From contig JAGGNK010006482.1 in assembly GCA_017590115.1 (NCBI GenBank), positions 186,001 through 250,000 on the forward strand: a DNA stretch of 64,000 nt. Direction: 5' to 3'. This document shows positions 1 through 12,137 of the stretch, piece by piece; the stretch's first letter is position 1, and each line of letters begins with the position of its first letter. Both the position numbers and the translations under genes were made by a program. The notes beneath the pieces were generated by a model. It saw nothing but the letters and a program-made list of their open reading frames with translations, did not search any database and was not told where the DNA came from. Source of the DNA: Montifringilla adamsi. Lineage: Eukaryota > Chordata > Aves > Passeriformes > Passeridae.

Positions 1-48
1 CTCTTCTCCAGGCTGAACAGCCCAGCTCTCTCAGCCTGTTGGTGTTTT
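1..48 (-). mobile_element. CR1 LINE fragment, cut by the window edge
   Basis: CTCTTCTCCAGGCTGAACAG and CCAGCTCTCTCAGCCTG are the antisense of a conserved CR1 3' region. It begins outside the window. Confidence 0.75.
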
Positions 49-1669
49 GTCAGATTTCCAGGCTGAGAAGTGGGCAGGCTTGTGGGCAGTGGAAACAGTC
101 CAGAGGAAATAGCTGTGTCTTAAGAAGTTAAGAGGAGAGGTAAAGTTTCCATCACAAAAATAATATCAAAAATATCAGGAGCAATAGAAGGAAGTGGGAA
201 TGCTGCATGGGTGCAGCTCAGTGGGATCTAAGGGGGCTGCCTAAGAGTGATGCTCCCTGGGTGCCCTCCAGCACCCTACTTCCATCTGGAAGCTGAGCAT
301 GCCCCAACCCCCCTCCTACTCTTCTGGCAGCACAGCAGTTCCAAGCCCACTGACTTTGGTGGAATCAGGATTATCACTGTTTGATAGCAGCAGGAGCCCT
401 GGAATTACAAATCCCTGCCTGACACTTGTGGAAACCACTGACACTATTCCCATCAATGCACTGTGTCTAGAGAGAGGCAGCTGTGCTGGGCTGCCTTTGT
501 GTTTGGAAATGTGGGATGTAAATTGTCACTGCAGGGAGACAGAGAAAGGATCCAAGGGACCTCCTCTCTGGTAAAACCTGAGCACCAGCCTCATTGTGTC
601 CCTGGGACATCCCACACTTCACACTCCTCAGTGCTCCTCGTCCCCACACACAAGGCAAAGCATCCATGTTCGAGGAATGGGCTTATCCTGGAGGCATTTA
701 TGGTTTTGCAAGTATTTTTCAACCTGTCTCACTCCCCTGTTCAGCCAGGTTCCCTGTCCCCTTCCTACCTGGCTTCAGATGGGCCAGAGCTCCACTTAGA
801 TCCCACAAGGGCTTTACATCCTCTTTGTCATGGGATACTTAAAATGACTTCTTCCAGCAGCAAAAGGACTGGTTTTAGCAGCTCCCCCATGCAGCAGAGA
901 CCACCAGCAGCACCATGATGAGCTACCCTGATCTAGAAAAGGAGGGTTGCCTCCAAAATCCACTGTACAACCCAGCTAGGGGTCACCACCACCACCACAC
1001 CTGCAGGACTTTTTGATGTAGTGCACCTGACCCAGCTCCCTCACTCCAGCAGCTCTTCCATGACCCGGCTCAAACCTGCTCCCAGTGACTCTCCATGTGA
1101 ACGCCCCAACTTCTGACTTTTCAGGTACTTCCAGTTTTCCCACTGTTGCTGGAAGAAGACTGTAGTTGATGGTGACTGGCCATGCTCTCCAGCTGAGAGG
1201 GTGACAAACCCAGCTTCTACAGAAACCTACCCCAGGCAGAGCCAGAGACAGCAGCCAGTGTGAGGAAGGGACAGTAGACATCTCAGGGAGGAGCTCTGTC
1301 TTATTTATTTCTATGTAAATTCATTTATAGAAAATGTATATTGCAGCTTCCACTGGAGTGGAGGTCCTGAAGCAATGCGGGTTCCGTTTTCAAGTTTGAT
1401 AAACTCATTGTTTTTCAGTTCACCACAGCAGAGGCGTGGGAGGCAGAGGGTGCTCCAGAGCACAGCCCAGCATGTCACAGGTCCTCCTGCAAGGAGCACA
1501 GCTCCCAGCCCTGCGGGCTGGCCTTGCTTCAAGCTCTGTCATTGTATTCCTCTTTCTCTTGTGAGTGTTTTGGGAGGAAAAGTGCTATTTCTGCTGCTGA
1601 GCCTCCCAGGCAATAGTGCTGCCCTGGGCCAGAGTCTACCCCAGAGCTGCCTGGCTCGTGGGGCTGAGT
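49..1669. other. Intergenic, no gene seen
   Basis: GC-rich DNA with overlapping short open frames on both strands. None has a recognisable domain or exon-like boundary supported by homology. Confidence 0.6.
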
Positions 1670-2098
1670 GGTCCACAGAATCCCAGGATGGATCAGGCTG
1701 GAAAAGACCACAGCAACTCATCTGGTCCAACCTTCCTGCTCCAGCAGGGTCATCCCAGAGCAAATGGAACAGAGTGTGTCCAGAGGGTTCTGGAATATCT
1801 GCAGTGAGGGACACTCCACACCCTCTCTGGGCAGACAGTTCAGTGCTTGGTCAATGTGAATGAAAGAAGTCCTTCCTCATGTTGAGGTAGAACTTCCTGG
1901 ACATCAATTTCTACCCATTACCTCTTGTCCTATTTCTGGGCACCGCTGGGAAGAGTCTGGTCCATCTTCCTGGCATCCCCCCTTCAGACACTGACAGACA
2001 TGTGAGGTCCCCTCTCAGTCATCTCTTCTGGAGTCTGAAGGGCCCAGTTCCCTCAGCCTGTCCTCATTAGAGAGATTTCCACCAGGTTCCTGGGAAGA
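1670..2098 (-). mobile_element. CR1 LINE 3' fragment (about 430 bp)
   Basis: Antisense CR1 in the usual order: CCACAGAATCCCAGGATGG, ATCTGGTCCAACCTTCCTGC, GTTGAGGTAGAACTTCCTGG, TACCTCTTGTCCTATTTCTG, TGTGAGGTCCCCTCTCAG, CAGTTCCCTCAGCCTGTCC. It is moderately diverged and 5'-truncated, as is usual for CR1. Confidence 0.88.
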
Positions 2099-3101
2099 AC
2101 TGATATGATGTGAAAATATTAGCACATAACATGCTCTTGACCAGGGGCACAGAGGATCTGATGCAATAGATCACCCCCAAAACTTGGGGGCTGCTCCCAA
2201 AGCAGTGACTCTGGTGGGGGTGGGATGGGACCCCTTGTCCCCCCAGCCTGCAGCCTGTGTGGGAGCTCCTGACAGGCAGCTGCCCCGGCCTTGTTAGCCT
2301 ATTTCAGGGAAACATGCTGCCCTTGGAGCAAGGCCTTTGGAAAAGGGTTCTTGGTGTCCTCCTGGGTGTGATTTAGATGAGGCCCTACACCACAAACTGC
2401 CCCACCTGCATGCCAGAGGGTGAAGGTCTGCTTTAATGCTCATTGCGCAGACTGAGAACAAAGACACAGACAGCTCAAGCTGTGTGACTGTGCATGTACC
2501 ACCTGCAGACCCTCACTGCTCTCCCCAGTGTCTCCTGACCCTCTTGTCACATCCTCCCAGCCCAGCAGCATCCCACCTCACACGTGAGTCCAGGCCAGGT
2601 GCAGGCTGTTCCTGCTTCTCCCAGTTTCATGGGATGATGCCAGTCCTAGTACTGGAAAAGAGCACAAAGATGATGTCCCAGCTGCAAAGGTGAAAGTTTG
2701 ACAAGGTTGGGAGCGGCTGAGATGAGAGGTACAAAGGGAACATCTGGCAGCCCTGCTAACAAGGCACCACCATCCACCCCACCTATAATTAAGCAATCCA
2801 TGAAAAACCATTAGCAATTGAAGTTGTAAATTAGTCAGTGAGGGAAAATGGACTGAAAACACTCAGTACTGCAGGGGAAGGGTCCACAGACACCCCGGGC
2901 TGTGGAGGGAGCTGGGCTCCATCCCTGGCAGCCCCCAAAGTGTGGGGGATTCCCTTCTGTGCTGGGTCAGCCCTGACACAAAGGGCAAACCTCCTTATTT
3001 ATCTTGGCTTACCCCGGTAAAACCTTTTGGAGGTAAACACGCTAAAGAGAGCCATAAAAAGAATAAAAGAATGGATTTAACACCTCCCAGGCTACTGAGA
3101 A
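2099..3101. other. Intergenic, nothing recognised
   Basis: Single-copy-looking sequence with no repeat family or coding signal that I can name. Confidence 0.55.
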
Positions 3102-3220
3102 GTTTTTTTTGTGGTGTTTTTGGTTGTTGGGGTTTTTTTTGTTTGTTTTTTGGGTTTTTTGGGGGTTTTTTTTGGGGGGGTTTTTTTGGTTTTTTTGGTT
3201 TTGTTTTTTTTTTTTTTTTT
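3102..3220. repeat. 119-nt stretch of only T and G
   Basis: No A or C occurs from 3,102 to 3,220. T-runs of up to 18 alternate with G-runs of 2-7. The complementary strand is a pure A/C tract. Low-complexity DNA; the shadow frames here read as Lys/Thr/Pro or Phe/Gly runs. Confidence 0.95.
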
Positions 3221-3540
3221 CCGTGGCTGCCGTGTGGGAGGAAGAGCAGGACCCAGCCAGGGCTGACTGAGCGCTGTACAAGACATGAAAGTCTACAGGC
3301 AGTTTTGATTTTAATCTTGCTTCTCCAGAAGGAAATCAGGAGTAATTCTCCCCAAAGCCGTGGGTTTGCTGTCTGGCTGGGGCTGAGGGCAGGGGCATGG
3401 CCGAGGCTGCCAGCGGCGCTGAACCCACGCCACCACCCTCACTCCAAGGATTCTACAATCCATGGAAGATTAATCTTTTGTCTCCGCCTTGCTCCTCTGA
3501 GATGGGGGAAATATTCTGTGTGCTGGAAGGGCTGAGGGGG

Positions 3541-3639
3541 CAGGCTGTGTGCCGGTGAGCAGCCCCGGGCTCCGGCGGGGCTGGGCGGGGGGTGCCGGGC
3601 GCTCCACGGCCGGCGGCAGCAGCACGGGGCTCTTAGCCG
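3541..3639. other. Short CpG-dense block left of the 41-bp array
   Basis: CCCCGGGCTCCGGCGGGGC and GCTCCACGGCCGGCGGCAGC are CpG-rich over about 100 bp. There is no adjacent exon I can recognise; promoter activity is only a possibility. Confidence 0.3.
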
Positions 3640-3926
3640 ATTGTTCCATCCTCTCTGCCTCCACACCAGCGTGGGTCACACCTACTGCATCCTCTCTGCC
3701 TCCACACCAGCGTGGGTCACACCTACTGCATCCCCTCTCCTTCCACACCAGCGTGGGTCACACCTACTGCATCCTCTGTCCTTCCACACCAGCGTGGGTC
3801 ACATCTGCTGCATCCTCTCTCCTTCCACACCAGCGTGGGTCACACCTACTGCATCCTCTCTGCTTCCACACCAGCGTGGGTCACACCTACTGCATCCTCT
3901 CTGCTTCCACACCAGCGTGGGTCAGC
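3640..3926. repeat. 41-bp minisatellite, 7 copies
   Basis: CACCAGCGTGGGTCACACCT recurs every 41 bp, with the CCAG anchor at 3,666, 3,707, 3,748, 3,789, 3,830, 3,871 and 3,912. Copies differ by single changes such as TGCC/TGCT and ACCTACTG/ATCTGCTG. The array ends 37 bp before a CR1 copy. Confidence 0.95.
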
Positions 3927-3962
3927 GTCCACATCGCCCCTCCTCGCTCAGGTCAAGGACGC

Positions 3963-4200
3963 AGTCTCAAGCTGTGCCAGGGGAAATAGAGGTTGGATAT
4001 TAGGAAGAAGTTCTTCACAGTAAGAGTGATAAAATATTGGAATGGCTGCCCAGGGAGGTGGTGCAGTCACCATCCCTGGGTGTGTTTAACCAAGCCTGGA
4101 TGTGGCACTGGGTGCCAGGGTTCAGTTGAGGTGTTGGGGCTGGGTTGGACTCGATGGTCTTGAAGGTCTCTTCCAACCCGGTGATTCTGTGATTCTGTGA
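3963..4200 (+). mobile_element. CR1 LINE 3' end with its terminal repeat
   Basis: Sense CR1: AGGTTGGATATTAGGAAGAA, GGCTGCCCAGGGAGGTGGTG, TTGGACTCGATGGTCTTGAA, ending in the diagnostic 8-bp repeat ATTCTGTGATTCTGTGA at 4,184-4,200. The intact 3' tip shows where it was inserted. Confidence 0.93.
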
Positions 4201-4536
4201 AGTTCATCTCAGTGCAGAGGGCATTAGAAGCGGGCAGCAGCTGCAGGATCCAGCCTTGGATGTGCCCTTCACTCCTTTCCAGGGATGTCACTGCCGCCCC
4301 CCGAGGTCACCACGGGGCACACCTGCGGTGGTGGCTCCCAGGAGAGCAGCTGGGAGCCCAAGGAGAGCAAAGTCAGGGTTCCCCCCCCGAGGCTGAGCAG
4401 CTGATGAGGCACCAGGAGGTGCAAATCTCTGCTGTCAGCAGCTCTCACCTTCCCAAATCAGCCCTGGTGACGGCAGCTGCCCCATGTCCTGCTCCCACAC
4501 CCTCCCCTGGCCCCAGGGAGGTCACACACAGGGGTA

Positions 4537-4559
4537 TTAATTAATTAATTAATTAATTA
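4537..4559. repeat. (TTAA)n microsatellite
   Basis: Five and a half perfect TTAA units followed by TAG. Confidence 0.95.
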
Positions 4560-5711
4560 GAGGTGACAGTGCCACTGCCATTTGTCATTCTGCTCCAGGC
4601 TTACTCTCACTGCACACCCCAGTTCACAGACAGCAAATCCCCATCCACAAGGGACAATCAGGAACAGCTTTTTTTCCCCCTTTTTTTCCCTGCAGCAGCT
4701 TAGATATTTGCTTTTCCTATGCAGAAAAAAAAAAATAATACTCCTTGAAATCACAGTTTGAGGCTTTTCTAAATGTTACACACCAGCTGACCTTTCAGAG
4801 CCAGGCTTAGGGGTTTATTTCTAATCCCCTGGCCAGGACTTGCAGCAGCTGTGGGTCAATCCTTCTCCCTGAGGGCTCAAACATCAATCCTCAGCACCAG
4901 GATGCTCAGGGCTGGAGCTCTGGTGTTCCCACCCTTCCTGGAAATAGATTCCCTTGGCTGTGCATGCTGTGCTGCCCTGTGCACCTCAGGGTGGTGTGGG
5001 AGTGTGGCTACCAGCAGGATTTGGCTTCTTGGAGCACCAGTGCAGGCACTGAAGGTGGCAGGGAAGCACCAGGCCTGCCGTGCATCCCACCAGGGTGCAG
5101 GGGATCTGCAGCACAGCTGCAGCAGTGCCAGCTCTGCAGAGCCCACCTTGGGCCATGGGTGACAGAGAGGGACATCCTGGCAACAGCTGGCCAGCTCAGG
5201 GGGCCACATCTAGGGACAAGGAGGAGGGACAGTCTGTCTGGACAAGGATTTTCTGTGGGAGGCCATGGCTGCACGGGGCAGTCACCCTCTTTTCCAGTTC
5301 TGATCCCACTGCAGGTGGCTCTGAAAATGAGGATTCACTAAAGTGTCAGACTTTTACAGCAGCAGCTCTTAAGCACATGTGTTTAGCTTTTCTTCCATGG
5401 CCCTGTCCACAATTTAGCTGGAAGTGGGGCTTTCCCAAGTGCAATGCCCCATTTGGGAATGGCTGCCCAAACTAGATTTGAGCTTGGATCCTGTGGAGTT
5501 TCCAAATTCCCTGGCGTTTTCCCCCAGCAGCACACTTAGGAGCCTCTGTGTATGAACCCAGACCAGTATTGGCCCTTATTATATATAATTTTTTAAACTG
5601 TATTCCAATTCCTTTCAAAGGCAGGAAAATACATTAATATCCATTAAAGGGGGAACACCACAACATTCTGACACTCAAGTGGGTTTTTCCCTGATGCAAA
5701 ATGCCTCCTGG

Positions 5712-5752
<41 letters not shown>
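5712..5752. repeat. 41-nt poly(A)
   Basis: Uninterrupted A-run between CCTCCTGG and GCCTTTGTGG. No retrocopy is recognisable on its left side, so it may be a slippage tract or the tail of an unrecognised insertion. Confidence 0.95.
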
Positions 5753-5753
<1 letters not shown>

Positions 5754-6568
5754 CCTTTGTGGTGTGACATTCCTGGGATTTTGCTGGAGTTTAGGAAATG
5801 GAGAAAACAAATAACACAACAGGAGGCTGCCAGGCAGCACCAAGGGTCCCTCACATGCCTGGAGCTGGGTTCATGGTTGAGGTGGTTAATTCAGCCCCCT
5901 CCCTGTGGGCAAAATGTCACTCCATGTTTCCTTCCAGCAAAAGCAGAAGCCAAAAATGGAAAAAGGTCTGGTTTCCAGCAGGCAGAAGGAATGATTCCTG
6001 CTCTCCATGGAGATGTGATGTTCACCAAGGGGAGGGTGAGGGCTGGAGACTTGCTTGGCCCTGGACCAGCATCACCAGGGTTTGCCTCTCTGTTGCACAT
6101 CCTCAGCACTCTGCCAAGCAGGAATTGCAGGATATCACAGCCAGGATATCCCTGACCCCTCTGACTGCTCCTGTCCCTTGGCAGGGGACAAACATCACCG
6201 TGGCTTGGAAGCCAAAAATGCCCACAGGATGTGGGAATGTAACCAGGGGAACAAACCAACCTCATCCCTGCTCAGCCACGGCGGGAGGGGGAGCCTGGGG
6301 CTGGCAGGAGGGTGCTCATCCCAGCATGGAGCTTTGGAATCCAAGGGGACAGCAGCACCCCACACACTGCGTGGGATAATGGGCTGGGGTTTCACCACAT
6401 GGCTTCTTTTTAAGACTGAGGAAAGGAAAAAGGGTAAACAGGGGGCTTCTGGCTGTGTGAGTCCTTCCTACAGCCTCCCAGGAGAGTGGCTGCCCACCCT
6501 GAGCCACGCTGAGGACAGGAGAGGAGCTTGTCCCACGCCCTGCACTCATCTCCTGCTCCCCTGCAAGC

Positions 6569-6704
6569 CACCAGGGCCACACTGCTGACACCTGGGGCTG
6601 CCCTGCACAGCATAATAATGATGAAGTAAAATTTAAAGTCACCAGGGCCACACTGCTGACACCTGGGGCTGTCCTGATCTCAGCCAGTGGCTGACCTGCA
6701 CAGC

Positions 6705-6720
<16 letters not shown>
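6569..6720. repeat. Direct duplication (about 48 bp) ending in AAT repeats
   Basis: CACCAGGGCCACACTGCTGA is followed by CACCTGGGGCTG in both copies (6,569 and 6,640). CTGCACAGCATA then leads into ATAATAATG (copy 1) or a long AAT array (copy 2). Copy 2 carries a 26-bp insertion before CTGCACAGCATA. Confidence 0.9.
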
Positions 6721-6740
<20 letters not shown>

Positions 6741-6741
6741 G
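6709..6741. repeat. (AAT)n microsatellite and A/T-rich tract
   Basis: About eleven TAA units. From 6,742 to about 6,880 follows a strongly A/T-rich tract made of AAAATTTAAA-like words. Confidence 0.95.
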
Positions 6742-7617
6742 TAAAGTTTAAAAATCCTTAATTTAAAATCAAACTTTAAAACATTTTAAAAGAAAAATTT
6801 AAATAACAAGATTTTAAAAATAAAAGTTTTAAAAGTAAATTGAAATATAATAAAAATATTAAAAATAAAAATTAAAATCCCAGTGCATCAGCCAGCGTGG
6901 GAGAGAGGGAGTCAGGAGGTTCCAGCTTCACCTCTCCAGCTGCAGAGATCCCACCAGGGCCATCCCACCCTGACACTGAGGAGGGAACCCTGCGTGTGTC
7001 ACTAGGATGGAAAATAAACTCCGTGCACAGCCTGGAGCCGAGCTGGGCAATGAGCATCCTGCCTTCCTCCAGGCTCCTTGCTGCCTCTGGGCCACCAGAA
7101 ATGCGCCCAGAGGGGTCATTGTGCCCTTCTGCAGCAGTGGGCTCAGGGAAGTGCCCTGCAGCGAGGCTGGGAGCCCCAGCCCTGCTGTTTTTACCGGAGC
7201 AGCAGGCGGGCAGCAGCGCCTTTCCTTCCTCTTTTCCTTAGCGCTGAACAAAGGGAAACCAGATAAACCTGCAGCAGCCCTCAGCTTCGAGGCAGGGAAG
7301 CCCTCGAGAGACAAAAAAGGCAACCCAGCACATTTCTGTGCAGAGTTAGGATGGATGGCTCGGGCAGAGAGTTGGGAAAACACGGCGGTGACTGTACGGA
7401 TGCGTTTGTAGCCAAAAAAATGCAACTGGGCGGAAAAGGGACTGGTTTGACTGAGAAATCAAGCTGGAAAATGCAGGGAGAAATAAAAGACAGCAGCATT
7501 CTTTTTTCCCCGAAAGTCCCAGGGTCTTGTTCCAGCACTTTTTAAGGAAAAAAGGGGGAATTCTTCCCCTTAAATGGGAATTCTTCCCTTTAAAGATTTC
7601 AAAGGGGAGGAATCCCA

Positions 7618-7665
7618 AATGATAAAAATCATAGGACTGTTTGAGTTGGAGGGACCAAAACAAAA
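7618..7665 (-). mobile_element. Very short CR1 3' fragment
   Basis: AATCATAGGACTGTTTGAGT and TGGAGGGACC resemble the antisense CR1 3' tip; only about 40 bp can be recognised. Confidence 0.5.
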
Positions 7666-8044
7666 GGGGTTTTTTATTGTTTTACTGTATTTTCATCTTG
7701 AAAGGAGAAGCCAAGTCACCAGCACCCCAATTTCACACCCACACCAAGAAAATTTCTCAACCATCTGAAAATTTGCCAGATGAATTATCCAACACACTGC
7801 TACAGCTCCAGGATGCCTCATTCTTCTGGGTGCATTGATACCCCAAAACACATGGGCCATATCCCTGCACCATTCTCCACAAAACACAAAGGTGTTTTGC
7901 ACCAAAGCTTTGGAGAATGGGCTGTCAGTCAGTCTAATGGCTGTGTTTACAGCTTCAGAGGGTGGCTGTGTTTTGCAGGTAGTCTGCAAAAGAAGTGGAA
8001 ACAATATGTGGAGGGAGGTATGTAAGTATGGGGCTATTTATAGC

Positions 8045-8115
8045 TTGCAAATTTATCGAGCGCTACCTACACCCAACATAAAAGACACTCTGCCAAGTAC
8101 TTCACATGCTGCTGT
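8045..8115. repeat. Possible CORE-SINE/MIR-like 3' relic
   Basis: AATTTATCGAGCGCTACCTA, then ACTCTGCCAAGTACTTCACA resembles the antisense 3' end of MIR/L2-type elements (a 'tttattgagcgc ... cactgt ... agcgctttacatg' pattern). It is short and diverged, so it may be coincidence. Confidence 0.3.
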
Positions 8116-8577
8116 CAGCTTCTCCATCTCTCTTCCCTGAAAAAAATATCTCCTATATTAATCAGAGAGCAAATATATAGCCTGACAGGAACTGCTTTTG
8201 GCTCCACAAGGAAAAAAAATGTGTGTGATTGCTCAGTTTCAGTTTGGATTGTGAGCCTGGAATCGCTGTGGACTGCTGTTCACACCAAGGCTTTTGTGGG
8301 AGATGTAAAGCTTTTTTCCCACCATTTTTCCTTCCAGCTTGAGGAATTGGTGGTGGTTTCCCAGCTCCAAGCATCATTCATGAGCATCCCTCCAAATCAA
8401 GTTGCTTTAGTTGTTCTTGCTGGGCTTGGGCCAAGCAGGTTCAGGCTGTGCCTCTGGCCAGAAACCAGGGACCAAGCAAGCAAAAATTAAAGAAACCAAC
8501 CCAGAAAAACCAACCTTTTGAAATTCTCCTTTTGACATTTCTCCAGGGAGTGAGGCTCTGGGGGGAAAACACATTCC

Positions 8578-8750
8578 AGAGATCAGAGAATCATGGAAAG
8601 GTTTGGGTTAGAAGGGACCTTAAAGACCACTTAATTCCAATCCCACTGCCATAGGCAGGGACACCTTCCACTGGACCAGGTTGATCCAAACCCCATCAGA
8701 CCTGGCCATGGTCACCTCCAGGGATGGGGCAGCCACAGCTTCTCTAGGGG
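8578..8750 (-). mobile_element. CR1 LINE 3' fragment
   Basis: Antisense CR1 tip: AGAATCATGGAAAGGTTTGG, GAAGGGACCTTAAAGACCAC, GGACACCTTCCACTGGACC, GGGGCAGCCACAGCTTCTCT. Confidence 0.9.
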
Positions 8751-9323
8751 GAAATGCCACATCTCATCCTTCTGAAACCAAGGACCACTTACTTGCTTTT
8801 ATTTATTTTGTGTGTTCTTTTATAAAAAAGCACCTTGCTCTCCTCACCTGAGTGCAGAGGCTCCATCCCAGCAGGCTCCTTCTATTCCCAGGTTTTCCCA
8901 CAGCAGTGTTCTCACTTGCACACCATTCCCTGCCCTGGCAGGTGGCTCCAAGGGGTCTCTGAGGTGCCACATCCCCTGAGGTGTGCATGGGGGAAAGGGA
9001 AGAGCTGCCAGCCGAGGAGAGGATGTGCCCACCTTCCCCTGGGCCATCAAGGGGTTGAAAAGCAAATTCACCGCTGAAATTTGTCCCCAGTCCTCAGCTT
9101 GTGGGGCAGGGATGAGGGGGGCTCTGGGATGGATGGGATGGTGCCAGGCTTTGCTCACCACCCCCAGCACCAGCGTGCCAGGGCTGCCCTCGGTGTGGCG
9201 TCACTGCGGTCGGGACGCCGGGAACAACCTTCCCACAAAAATCGAAGCCGGGAATCTGGAAATAAAAATATCACAGATGATTTCAGGCTTGCTGAAAGCA
9301 TGATTGACTGTCTAATTCCCCCC

Positions 9324-9342
9324 CACACACACACACACACAC
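9324..9342. repeat. (CA)n microsatellite
   Basis: About nine CA units after a C-run. Confidence 0.95.
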
Positions 9343-10186
9343 TCCTTTCCTCACGACTAGGCTGACTCAGCCCTGGCATGGACACGGAGGCTCCTCCTGG
9401 CTCCTGCCCTCGCCGCGAGAGTGGAAAATGTCCCCTCTCAGAAAGGCCGGGGCTGAGCGGGCACTGCCAGTGCAAACAGAGCCAGCCAGGGCCTTCTCCC
9501 ACGCTCAGCCCACGTGGCAGAAACACCCACTGCCAGCAACCCCTTCTCCATCGCCCTGGCATGCCCTGCTCCTGCTCAACCCCAAATCCCTGCGGGACTG
9601 AGGCTGCTGAGCGGCTCCGTGTCTGGGCACGGGTCGTGCTGGGCTGGGAAAGCCAAACACAACTAAAACGTGTCACTAATGCCATGGGATGGCCTCTAAT
9701 TCCAGTGGTGGCTGTGGGAAATGCTGCCCGTAAACCCATGGCCGTGCTGGGCTCAGCACGTCCAGGCACGTGGAGGAACAGAAACCTCAAGGGAAAAGGA
9801 TGAGCCCCTTGGGATAGCTCATCTCCCAAAGATGAGATATTCCTGGACAAAGCCGTGAAGAGGAATGGCAGGAAAAGCTGTGCAGTGGGTATGACCAGCA
9901 TTGCTCCTGCACTGGGGAATGAGAAAAGGCACTGTCAGAGGAAAACAGGCTCTTTAGGGCTGGCTGTTTACAGGGCTGCCTGCTCGAGGGCCATCGGGCC
10001 TGGCATGGCTTTGGTCTACATGATTATTTATAGCATCTGCAAGTCTTCACTGTGCACTAAGTACAAGCAGCCCTGCTAGAGGCAGGGAATCCTCCCTTGG
10101 CTGGCCCAGCTTCCCTTCCTGGCAGCAGGGAGCAGTCAGCAATTTTCAGGCTCACCTTGTGCCAGTGGAGCTGCAGCGACCGAGCG

Positions 10187-10306
10187 CGACCCCAGCCATC
10201 AAACACAGCTCTCCTCACCCCAGCCATCAAACACGGCTCTCCTCACCCCAGCCATCAAACACGGCTCTCCTCACCCCAGCCATCAAACACGGCTCTCCTC
10301 ACCCCA
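10187..10306. repeat. 28-bp minisatellite, 4 copies
   Basis: CCATCAAACACGGCTCTCCT plus CACCCCAG repeated; the first copy has ACAG in place of ACGG. Nearly identical copies suggest recent expansion. Confidence 0.93.
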
Positions 10307-12137
10307 GCCTCCTCTCTCTCTGCTTCATTCCCGTCTCCCAGATGGCTTTTGCAGTTTCTGTCCCTTTGTCCACAGCCCCCAGTGCAGGATCCTCATGGAC
10401 CAGCAGCCCCACAGCATTTCAGGGCTGCACCGTGCCCCCTGTGTGGGGACAAGTGGTTCCATGTGAGCTGGCATGTGCTGTGCCTGCCTCTTCTCCTGGA
10501 GTCTCTCACACCAATCTTGGCTTTCATGCTATTTTTACACTCCAAGTTTCAAGCTGTAGACATGCAGCAAGTGCTTTCCAAATGTAAACCCCAGGATGCA
10601 TATATTTAGAATCCAGCATTTCTTTAAAAACAAGGTTTGGTTGAATTTTTGTTTAAGGTCTGAATTCACAGCTCTGGGGGAAGGACCACGCAGGGCATCT
10701 CCTGGTACTGGTGGGATGCAATGTAGGACTTGGCTTCCTTCCTCTCCCCCTGTGAAATGACACGTGCCTGTTTTCCAGCTTCCCTGTGAAACCAGAGGCT
10801 CTCTCCCCTCAGTCAACCTGATCCCACAAGCTCATGAGTCCCCAAGTGCCCTTTAGGTAAAATACAAAGAGCCAAATTGACTTTTAAAACACAAGAATCC
10901 CCAGGTGCATAGAGACTGAGAGGGTTTACAAGGCACCCAGCTGCATCTCTCTGAAGATGGAGCAGAGCTGAGCCCTTGTCTCCTACATCAGAAACAGCCT
11001 GGGATAAAAAGATTTCTTAAAAAATCAAATCAAATAAGAAAAATCACAAGAACATTTGCTGCTGGAAGTGCTGATGGGGAGGGCGGGATGTCTGGAAGGA
11101 GCCTGTGCACGCAACGTGTGCCAAGGAAAGGGACGGGATGTGACAGCTCTGCATCTGTGCTCAGAGAGGTGCAAAGAGCATCCCCCTGTCTGGGACCACC
11201 CTGGGCTCCTGGCCAGGCCCTGTGGAGCCCACCACGAGCACCCTGAGCCCCTGGGCAAGCACAAAGCAGAGCTCAGAGAATGGCCTTGAAGCCGTGTGGA
11301 GGCGGCTCTCTGCAGATGGCACCAGCAGCAGCTCCAGCGCCAGCTCCACCGTGTGTCACCAGCTCTGCCCAGGCTGCAGTGATGCAAACACTCCCAACAA
11401 TGTCATTGTTGCTAGGATCTTCGGGCTCAGACTGCCTGGCCAGGCTGAGAGCCCACAGCAGGGCTGGGGAAGGACGGCCACCAGCGATGGTGTTATTTCA
11501 GCTGGAGAGGAACGTGAGTAACTTTTGCAAAGGTTGAGTCCTTTCAGTGCACAAATGAATTTTTTTAATGATGGCTCAGATGATCAATAACACTTTTGGC
11601 TCCTGTAGGTCTCCAGGACATCAAAGTGTGTCCCCTGAGGGGCTTGGGATGGTGGCAAGAGTCATCCCAAGTGCCCTGGGTTTGCTCAGCCCTGGCCTCT
11701 GAACTCATGGAAACATCTCGACCTCAATGCACAAACTGACCAGAAAGTGGCGTTTATAAAACACCAGACATTCTTATTTTCCTCTGAAACTCTCCCCAGT
11801 GCCACACTGAGCACAAAGCCAGGGCAGCAATGAGGGGTGAAGCCCTGTTAAACCCTTCTGCACCTCCCCACTGCATCCCACCGTGTGGCAGTCATGGCAC
11901 AAGGCAGATGTTTCAGGGGCACTGGCTCCATCTCAGCTTTTCTCTAGCAGCAGCAAGGACATGGGACAGTGGCTTTGCCATCTTCTGCCCGTGGGGCTGG
12001 CCCAGTGGTGCCTCCTCCTCCCTGTTTTTCATGGGGAGTTGTGAGCAATACATTCACTCCACTCAAAACCAAGATTTTTCTTTTGAAAGCTCTGTGCCCA
12101 ATGCATTTGTGTGCCCGACAAGGGCAGTGGAGCTGGG

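Larger units (their letters stand above)
4201..8044. other. Intergenic, simple repeats only
   Basis: Apart from the TTAA, poly(A), AAT and duplicated blocks listed separately, I see no gene or mobile element beyond the tiny CR1 remnant at 7.6 kb. Open frames up to 193 codons lack similarity to anything I know. Confidence 0.55.
8751..12137. other. Intergenic, nothing coding recognised
   Basis: Contains the CA repeat and the 28-bp array. A 248-codon minus-strand frame (9,155-9,901) is compositionally random and is rejected as a gene. Confidence 0.55.

Noticed and set aside
3549..4023. Three overlapping plus-strand frames with peptide repeats
   Set aside because: Product of the 41-bp minisatellite read in three frames.
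9155..9901. 248-codon minus-strand open frame
   Set aside because: It crosses a CA microsatellite, has no recognisable domain, and GC-rich DNA gives such frames by chance.
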